Shown: positions 59,434 to 64,000 of the stretch, piece by piece
Layout: each line of letters begins with the position of its first letter
How positions within the stretch are numbered: position 1 is the stretch's first letter
Assembly (NCBI RefSeq): GCF_034653275.1
Contig: NZ_JAYEES010000001.1
Span: 1,499,994 to 1,563,993, forward strand
Direction of reading: 5' to 3'
Length of the DNA: 64,000 bases
Source: Nitrospirillum sp034653275
GTDB lineage: Bacteria > Pseudomonadota > Alphaproteobacteria > Azospirillales > Azospirillaceae
The notes under the pieces: model-generated
The model's input: only the letters and a program-made list of their open reading frames with translations
Database searches by the model: none
Told to the model about the DNA's origin: nothing
Position numbers and translations under genes: made by a program

Positions 59434-60447
59434 TTAATCCTCCATGACGCGCTTCAGGGCCGCGGCAAGGCGCGCAGGCCCCGGGAAATAGTCCCACTCG
59501 AAGGCATGCGGGTAGGGCGTGTCCCAGCCCGCCACGCGCGCGACGGGGCTTTTCAGGTGATAGAAGCAGCGCTCCTGCACCAGGGACGAGAGCTCGCCCC
59601 CGAAACCGCCGAAGCGCGAGGCCTCATGCAGGATGACGCAGCGGCCGGTCTTCCTGACCGAGGCGACAATGGTGTCGATGTCCAGCGGCACGATGCTGCG
59701 CAGGTCGATCAGCTCGGCGTCCACGCACGCTTCCTCGATGCCCGCCTTGGCCACGTGCACCATGGTACCATAGGCCAGCACCGTGGCCTCCCGCCCTTCC
59801 CTCACCACCGCCGCCTTGCCCAGCGGCACGGTGTAGTGCCCCTCCGGCACGTCCGAACCGGGGGACTCCGCCCAGGTCTTCAGCGCGCGGTCGTGGTGGC
59901 CGTCGAAGGGGCCGTTGTAGATGCGCTTGGGCTCCAGGAAGATGACGGGGTCGTCATCCTCGATGGACGCGATCAGCAGGCCCTTGGCGTCATAGGGGTT
60001 GGAGGGGATGACCGTCTTCAGGCCCGTGACATGGGCGAAGATGGCCTCCGGGCTCTGGCTGTGGGTCTGGCCGCCGAAGATGCCGCCACCGTAGGGGGAG
60101 CGCACGGTGATGGGCGCCCAGAATTCCCCGCCCGAGCGGTAGCGCAGGCGGGCGGCTTCCGACACCAGCTGGTCGAAGGCCGGCAGGATGTAATCGGCGA
60201 ACTGGATTTCAGCCACCGGGCGCAGGCCATAGGCGCCCATGCCGATGGCGGTGGCGATGATGCCGCCCTCGGAAATGGGCGTGTCGAAGCAACGCTTCAG
60301 CCCATGCTTCTTCTGCAAGCCGTCGGTCACGCGGAAGACGCCGCCGAAATAGCCCACGTCCTCGCCGAACACCAGGACATCGGGGTCCTGGCTCATCTTC
60401 ACATCCAGGGCGGAGTTCAACGCCTGGATCATGTCCATCTTGGGCAT
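59434..60447 (-). CDS. bkdA2: Branched-chain 2-oxoacid dehydrogenase E1 beta
   Basis: 337 residues from the ATG at 60447, with GGGGG nine bases ahead; a start seven codons earlier would run into the alpha gene. Seen: MIQALNSALDVKMSQDPDVL, FGEDVGYFGGVFRVTDGLQ (TPP-interacting Glu), GGGIFGGQTHSQSPEAIFAH and DIDTIVASVRKTGRCVILHE. It forms the TPP-binding heterotetramer with E1 alpha, encoded just upstream. The stop lies 3 bases ahead of the E2 start. Confidence 0.93.
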   Translation of the reverse strand: MPKMDMIQALNSALDVKMSQDPDVLVFGEDVGYFGGVFRVTDGLQKKHGLKRCFDTPISEGGIIATAIGMGAYGLRPVAEIQFADYILPAFDQLVSEAARLRYRSGGEFWAPITVRSPYGGGIFGGQTHSQSPEAIFAHVTGLKTVIPSNPYDAKGLLIASIEDDDPVIFLEPKRIYNGPFDGHHDRALKTWAESPGSDVPEGHYTVPLGKAAVVREGREATVLAYGTMVHVAKAGIEEACVDAELIDLRSIVPLDIDTIVASVRKTGRCVILHEASRFGGFGGELSSLVQERCFYHLKSPVARVAGWDTPYPHAFEWDYFPGPARLAAALKRVMED

Positions 60448-60451
60448 GGGA

Positions 60452-61705
60452 TCAGACCCCCAGTTCACGGCGTTGTTCCAGGACGCGCCAATCGGGCTCC
60501 TTGAACACGTCTTCGAACATCTGGCTGACGGGCGGCTTGGACTGGCCCAGGGTGCCGATGCGCTCGCCTTCCTTCACCGCGGCGCGCACGCCGTCGGCCA
60601 GTTCGGCCTCCATCTGCGTGTGGCGCTCGGCCGACCATTCGCCGCGCGCGATCAGGTGGGTTTTCAGCCGCTCGATGGGGTCGCCCAGGGGCCAGCACGC
60701 CGCCTCCTCCGCCGGGCGGTAGCGGGTGGGGTCGTCGCTGGTGGAATGGCCGGCGGCGCGGTAGGTCACGAACTCGATCAGCGTGGCGCCCTTGTTGGTG
60801 CGCGCCCGTTCCGCCGCCCAGACGGTGGCGGCCCATACCGCCAGGAAGTCGTTGCCGTCCACCCGCAGACCGGGCAGGCCGTAGGCGATGGCCTTGGCGG
60901 CGAAGGTGGTGGACTCCGCCCCGGCGATGCCGGCGTAGCTGGAGATGGCCCACTGGTTATTGGTGACGCACAGGATGACCGGGGCGCGGTAGACGGCGGC
61001 GAAGGTCAGCGCCTCATGGAAGTCGCCCTCCGCCGTGGTGCCGTCGCCGACATAGGCCAGCGCGATCTTGGTGTCGCCGCGATAGGCCGAGGCCATGGCC
61101 CAGCCCACCGCCTGGCTGAAGCGCGTGCCCAGGTTGCCCGACAGCGAATAGAAGCCGTAGTCGCGGGCGGAAAACAGGATGGGCAGCTGCCGGCCCTTCA
61201 GCGGGTCGCCCTCGTTGGAGAAGATCTGGTTGACCAGATCGAGCATGGGATAATCCCGCGCCCACAGCCAGCTCAGCACCCGGTACGTGGGGAAGCACAT
61301 GTCGTCGCGGTCCAGCATCATGGACTGGGCGGCGCCGATGGCCTCCTCCCCCGTCGACTTCATGTAGAAACTGGTCTTGCCCTGACGCTGGGCGCGGAAC
61401 ATGCGGTCGTCGAAGGCGCGGGTCTGGGCCATGACCTTGAGGCCACGGCGCAGCGTCTCGGCGTCCAGGCCCGGGTCCCAGGGGCCGACCGCCCGGCCCT
61501 CGTCATCCAGCACGCGGATGAGGCCATAGGGCAGGTCGCGGATTTCCGGCTCCGCCACGCCGGGATCGGGCCGGCGGATGGCGCCGGCGGGGGAAAAGGG
61601 TAGATGGTCGAAGCGGGGCGCCTGGCCCGGCCGGGCTGGCGGCTCAGGGATGTGAAGGTGCAACGGCGGCCGATTCGGCGCGCCGGACGAGTCTTGGGGC
61701 GACAT
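60452..61705 (-). CDS. bkdA1: Branched-chain 2-oxoacid dehydrogenase E1 alpha
   Basis: 417 residues from the ATG at 61705, preceded by AGGA; an ATG 12 codons earlier is possible. The N-terminal extension rich in Pro and His (HLHIPEPPARPGQAPRFDHL) is typical of bacterial Bkd E1 alpha. TPP motif: YVGDGTTAEGDFHEALTF to NNQWAISS; RVLSWLWARDYPMLDLVNQI and YRAAGHSTSDDPTRYRP (phosphorylation-loop homologue) follow. First gene of bkdA1-bkdA2-bkdB-lpdA-ilvE, divergent from an Lrp-type regulator. Confidence 0.94.
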   Translation of the reverse strand: MSPQDSSGAPNRPPLHLHIPEPPARPGQAPRFDHLPFSPAGAIRRPDPGVAEPEIRDLPYGLIRVLDDEGRAVGPWDPGLDAETLRRGLKVMAQTRAFDDRMFRAQRQGKTSFYMKSTGEEAIGAAQSMMLDRDDMCFPTYRVLSWLWARDYPMLDLVNQIFSNEGDPLKGRQLPILFSARDYGFYSLSGNLGTRFSQAVGWAMASAYRGDTKIALAYVGDGTTAEGDFHEALTFAAVYRAPVILCVTNNQWAISSYAGIAGAESTTFAAKAIAYGLPGLRVDGNDFLAVWAATVWAAERARTNKGATLIEFVTYRAAGHSTSDDPTRYRPAEEAACWPLGDPIERLKTHLIARGEWSAERHTQMEAELADGVRAAVKEGERIGTLGQSKPPVSQMFEDVFKEPDWRVLEQRRELGV

Positions 61706-61770
61706 GTTTCCTGGTCCCTCCCGTGCCTTGCTTTTGCCCATAAGGATGTGGGGTGGGGCCTGGAAAAAAA

Positions 61771-61781
61771 ATATCTGATAT
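61771..61781. promoter_or_regulatory. Palindrome in the bkd/Lrp divergent promoter
   Basis: ATATC-T-GATAT, a perfect 5-1-5 palindrome behind an A8 tract (61764-61771). Lrp/BkdR-type regulators bind AT-rich sites of this kind. It lies between the divergent bkdA1 and lrp-type genes and is the only AT-rich patch there. Confidence 0.5.
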
Positions 61782-61837
61782 GCCTTAAGTGAGCCCGTAA
61801 TAGAAATGGACAGCGCGCGAAACGGGGGGATTTTAGG

Positions 61838-62311
61838 ATGGCGATTGCGTTGGACCGTCTAGACCGGCGTATGCTGCTGGCCTTGCAGGAAAATCCCGAC
61901 ATCTCCACCGCCGACCTGGCGGCCAAGGTCGGCCTGTCGCACACCCCCTGCTGGCGCCGGCTGAAACGGCTGGAGGAGGACGGCATCATCCTGGGCCGGG
62001 CGCTGCTGCTGGACGCCAAGGCCCTGGACCTGCCCATCACCGTCTTCGCCGAGGTGCGGCTGAAGCAGCATGACGAGGACACGCTGGAGGCGCTGGAGCA
62101 GGTGGTGCGCACCCGGACGGAGATCGTGGAGTGCTTCTGCATGGCCGGCGGCGAGGGCGACTACCTCATGCGCATCATCGTCAGCAGTGTGGAAAGCTAT
62201 GAGCATTTCCTGAAAAAGGTGCTGCTGCACCTGCCGGGGGTGGCGGCCGTCAATTCCCGCTTCGCCCTCAGCTGCGTCAAGCTGACCAGCAGCCTGCCCA
62301 TCGTGGTCTGA
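61838..62311 (+). CDS. bkdR: Lrp/AsnC family regulator (BkdR-like)
   Basis: 157 residues. The N-terminal helix-turn-helix (LDRRMLLALQENPDISTADL, VGLSHTPCWRRLKRLEEDG) precedes a RAM ligand-binding domain (ITVFAEVRLKQHDEDTLEAL, GEGDYLMRIIVSS). Lrp-type BkdR proteins activate bkd operons in the presence of branched-chain amino acids. It is divergent from bkdA1 with a palindrome between them, so it very probably controls that operon. The symbol is assigned from context rather than from sequence alone. Confidence 0.88.
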   Translation: MAIALDRLDRRMLLALQENPDISTADLAAKVGLSHTPCWRRLKRLEEDGIILGRALLLDAKALDLPITVFAEVRLKQHDEDTLEALEQVVRTRTEIVECFCMAGGEGDYLMRIIVSSVESYEHFLKKVLLHLPGVAAVNSRFALSCVKLTSSLPIVV

Positions 62312-62319
62312 AAGAGGAC

Positions 62320-62351
62320 GGGCGCCGGCCTGGAGCGAGAGGCCGGCGCCC
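62320..62351. terminator. Bidirectional terminator, 12-bp stem
   Basis: GGGCGCCGGCCT (62320-62331) and AGGCCGGCGCCC (62340-62351) form a perfect stem with an 8-base loop, followed by TCTCCTT. It lies between the convergent Lrp-type and autotransporter genes. Confidence 0.75.
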
Positions 62352-62356
62352 TCTCC

Positions 62357-64000
62357 TTAGAAGTCCCAGCTGGCCCGCAGGACGCCGGAATGGCCCTGGT
62401 AGTCGTGGCGGAACTCGCCGTTGTACTCCAGGCGCAGCTTGAAGCCGTCCGACTGCTCCACCGTGGCGCCCAGGGCCAGCCCCAGGCCGTCGGCCTGCGG
62501 CCGGCCGGTGGTGCTGGCGAAGGTCACGCCCGCCAGCGCGCCGGTGGTGGCGATGGGGCCGTTCAGATAGTCGTGCACCCAGAACACCCTGAGATCCGGG
62601 AACAGGCGGCCGATGCCGGTGTCGATGCGGGTGTCCAGCTTCACGCCCACCTCATGGGTGATGGCGTTGGTCACCAGGGCGTCGATGTCCATGTTGGCCG
62701 GGCCCGCGTCACGTTCCCGGTAGTCGTGGTTGGTCAGGCGCACGGCCCGCACGCTGACCTGCGGCGTCAAGGTGAAGTCGGTGGCCACCGGCAGGTCATA
62801 GCCCACCGTCACCTTGCCCAGGTATTGCTCCCCGCCGTAGTTGGCGTTGGCGCGGGCACCCAAGAACTGGATGACGCGGCGCTGGTCGTAGTGGTTGTAG
62901 CCCCAGCCCACCTGGCCTTCGATCGACAGGCGCTGGTCCGCCCAGTCGGGCCGCCAGACGCTGTAGGCGGTCAGCTGATAGCTGCCCACCCGCGTGGTGC
63001 TGCCCGCCATGACGCCCTGGCCGACCGAGGCGCTGTTCACCCAACTGAAGGCCAGGCCGGCCATGACCTCGTCGCTGGCGAACCAGTCGGCACCCAGCAC
63101 CACGCCGCTGCTGCTGGCGCGGTAGCCCGCCGCCTCCGTCGTCGTGCCGCGCAACACGCCGCCACCCAGGATCTCACCCCAGATCACGCCATCGCGGCCT
63201 TCCGAACCGGCGGCGGCGCCCTTGGCCGATCCATCCATCAAGCCGGCCACCGTTTCCTGGTGCTGGCTGATGGCCGTCGTCGTCGGCGTGACCGCCGTGG
63301 CCGTCAGCTGCGGCGTCAACTGGCTGGGGGCCAGCTGCGCCACCGCCACCTGCTTGGCCTCCGGCGACAGTTTCGCCAGGGGCGCCAGCACCTGCTGCTG
63401 GAAGGCCGCCACCTGCGCGTTGCTGGTGATGGACGTGGACGCCAGGGCCGCGATCTGATCCAGGGCGGCGCCCGAGCCAACCGCTGCACCGCCCTGGGCC
63501 ACGCCCACGGCCGTGTAGTTGGTGGTGGTCCCCGCCACCGTCACCACCAGGTCGGTGGTGCCGCCCACCGTGACGGTGGCGGAGCTGACGGTGTAACCGG
63601 TGGCGTTGAAGCTGACGCCACTGAGGTTGAGGCCGTTGCCCGCCGCCGCGATGGTATAGGTGCCGGCCTGCAACGCGTTGCCGCCGGCCCCCTGCAGTGT
63701 CACCGACCCGCCGGTGAAGCTGGCGCTGCCGCTGACCACCAAGCTGCCGTAGCTGGTCTGCGACGCGGCGCCGATCACCAGGCTGCCGGCCGTCTGGCTG
63801 TAGCTGCCGGTGATGTTGACCGCGCTGTTCACCAGCAGGGTGCTGCCGCCATTGATCACGCTGTGGCTGCCGACGTTGATGCGGTCATTCAGCAGTTGCA
63901 CGCCGCGCAGGAAGCGCACGTCGGACAGGGTGTTGGTGATGGTGCCGACACCGCCGCCATAGCCGCTGAACGTGCCCGGCTTGTCCGTTGTACCGCCGGT
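62357..64000 (-). CDS. Autotransporter with outer-membrane beta-barrel (5' part beyond window)
   Basis: The frame is open to the right edge, so only the C-terminal ~547 residues are seen. The first ~200 are passenger repeats rich in Gly, Ser, Thr and Val (GSYSQTAGSLVIGAASQTSY, NALQAGTYTIAAAGNGLNL), typical of beta-helical autotransporter passengers. A linker (~residue 205-265) leads to an autotransporter barrel (VWRPDWADQRLSIEGQVGWG, LRLEYNGEFRHDYQGHSGVL) that ends in the needed C-terminal Phe (SWDF). The barrel inserts in the outer membrane and exposes the passenger. The passenger's activity is not shown. Confidence 0.9.
   Translation of the reverse strand, partial: TGGTTDKPGTFSGYGGGVGTITNTLSDVRFLRGVQLLNDRINVGSHSVINGGSTLLVNSAVNITGSYSQTAGSLVIGAASQTSYGSLVVSGSASFTGGSVTLQGAGGNALQAGTYTIAAAGNGLNLSGVSFNATGYTVSSATVTVGGTTDLVVTVAGTTTNYTAVGVAQGGAAVGSGAALDQIAALASTSITSNAQVAAFQQQVLAPLAKLSPEAKQVAVAQLAPSQLTPQLTATAVTPTTTAISQHQETVAGLMDGSAKGAAAGSEGRDGVIWGEILGGGVLRGTTTEAAGYRASSSGVVLGADWFASDEVMAGLAFSWVNSASVGQGVMAGSTTRVGSYQLTAYSVWRPDWADQRLSIEGQVGWGYNHYDQRRVIQFLGARANANYGGEQYLGKVTVGYDLPVATDFTLTPQVSVRAVRLTNHDYRERDAGPANMDIDALVTNAITHEVGVKLDTRIDTGIGRLFPDLRVFWVHDYLNGPIATTGALAGVTFASTTGRPQADGLGLALGATVEQSDGFKLRLEYNGEFRHDYQGHSGVLRASWDF

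Overview
The window reads as the chromosome of a high-GC alphaproteobacterium. The signs are an HWE-family kinase, a GroEL-free accessory landscape rich in TonB/Tat/MFS systems, a MurQ/AnmK murein-recycling set, a Bkd complex with a divergent Lrp regulator and almost uniformly GC-rich third positions. An Azospirillaceae/Rhodospirillales-like host is my inference, not something shown directly. No rRNA, tRNA, CRISPR array, transposase or phage gene was seen.

Layout. 1-4158: end of an MFS transporter, a secreted type-B carboxylesterase, an SDR and an AraC regulator. 4562-13850: a 2070-residue soluble hybrid kinase with about eleven 92-residue HAMP repeats and three receiver domains, then a REC-PAS-HWE kinase-REC protein, a small winged-helix-like protein and two small DUF5985-type membrane proteins. 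13876-16135: an amino-acid permease and an orphan winged-helix protein. 16241-22729: two tandem paralogous Ser/Thr kinases with TPR tails, divergent from an ECF43-like sigma factor. 23000-34209: an AraC regulator, a winged-helix/NB-ARC/TPR regulator, an MFS transporter and two runs of hydrolase, aldehyde dehydrogenase, cytochrome P460 and NTF2-like genes; four copies of a GTTA-N6-GTGA motif sit at the promoters of this block.

34355-40417: GntR regulator, MurQ, a sodium:solute symporter and a TonB-dependent receptor, with a DasR/NagR-type operator upstream of the receptor. 40645-46900: SufS, CaiB-type CoA transferase, MoaD, MoeB, SufE, AnmK and a radical SAM protein. 47136-50106: a PP2C-like phosphatase, a BadF-type amino-sugar kinase and MurA. 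Together these two regions hold most of a murein/amino-sugar salvage route plus a sulfur-mobilisation set.

50251-55545 is the most interesting part. A single-domain bacterial ubiquitin-like protein ending in GGHG overlaps a gene for a JAB/JAMM peptidase fused to a ThiF/E1 adenylyltransferase, with no E2 in sight. Next to it are a xylose-isomerase-like TIM barrel, an acyl-CoA-dehydrogenase-fold flavin oxygenase and a DegT/DnrJ/EryC1 aminotransferase. This could be a sulfur-carrier biosynthetic cluster or a minimal Ub-like modification system. 55631-62311 is a branched-chain amino-acid/2-oxoacid block (IlvE, Bkd E1a/E1b/E2/E3, Lrp), and the window ends inside an autotransporter gene.

Five genes (poly-HAMP kinase 5' end, Ser/Thr kinase 1, the winged-helix/NB-ARC regulator, SufS and the JAB-E1 fusion) each look broken by one missing base in a C/G run. 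The shared direction and context point to homopolymer under-calling in the assembly rather than five independent mutations.
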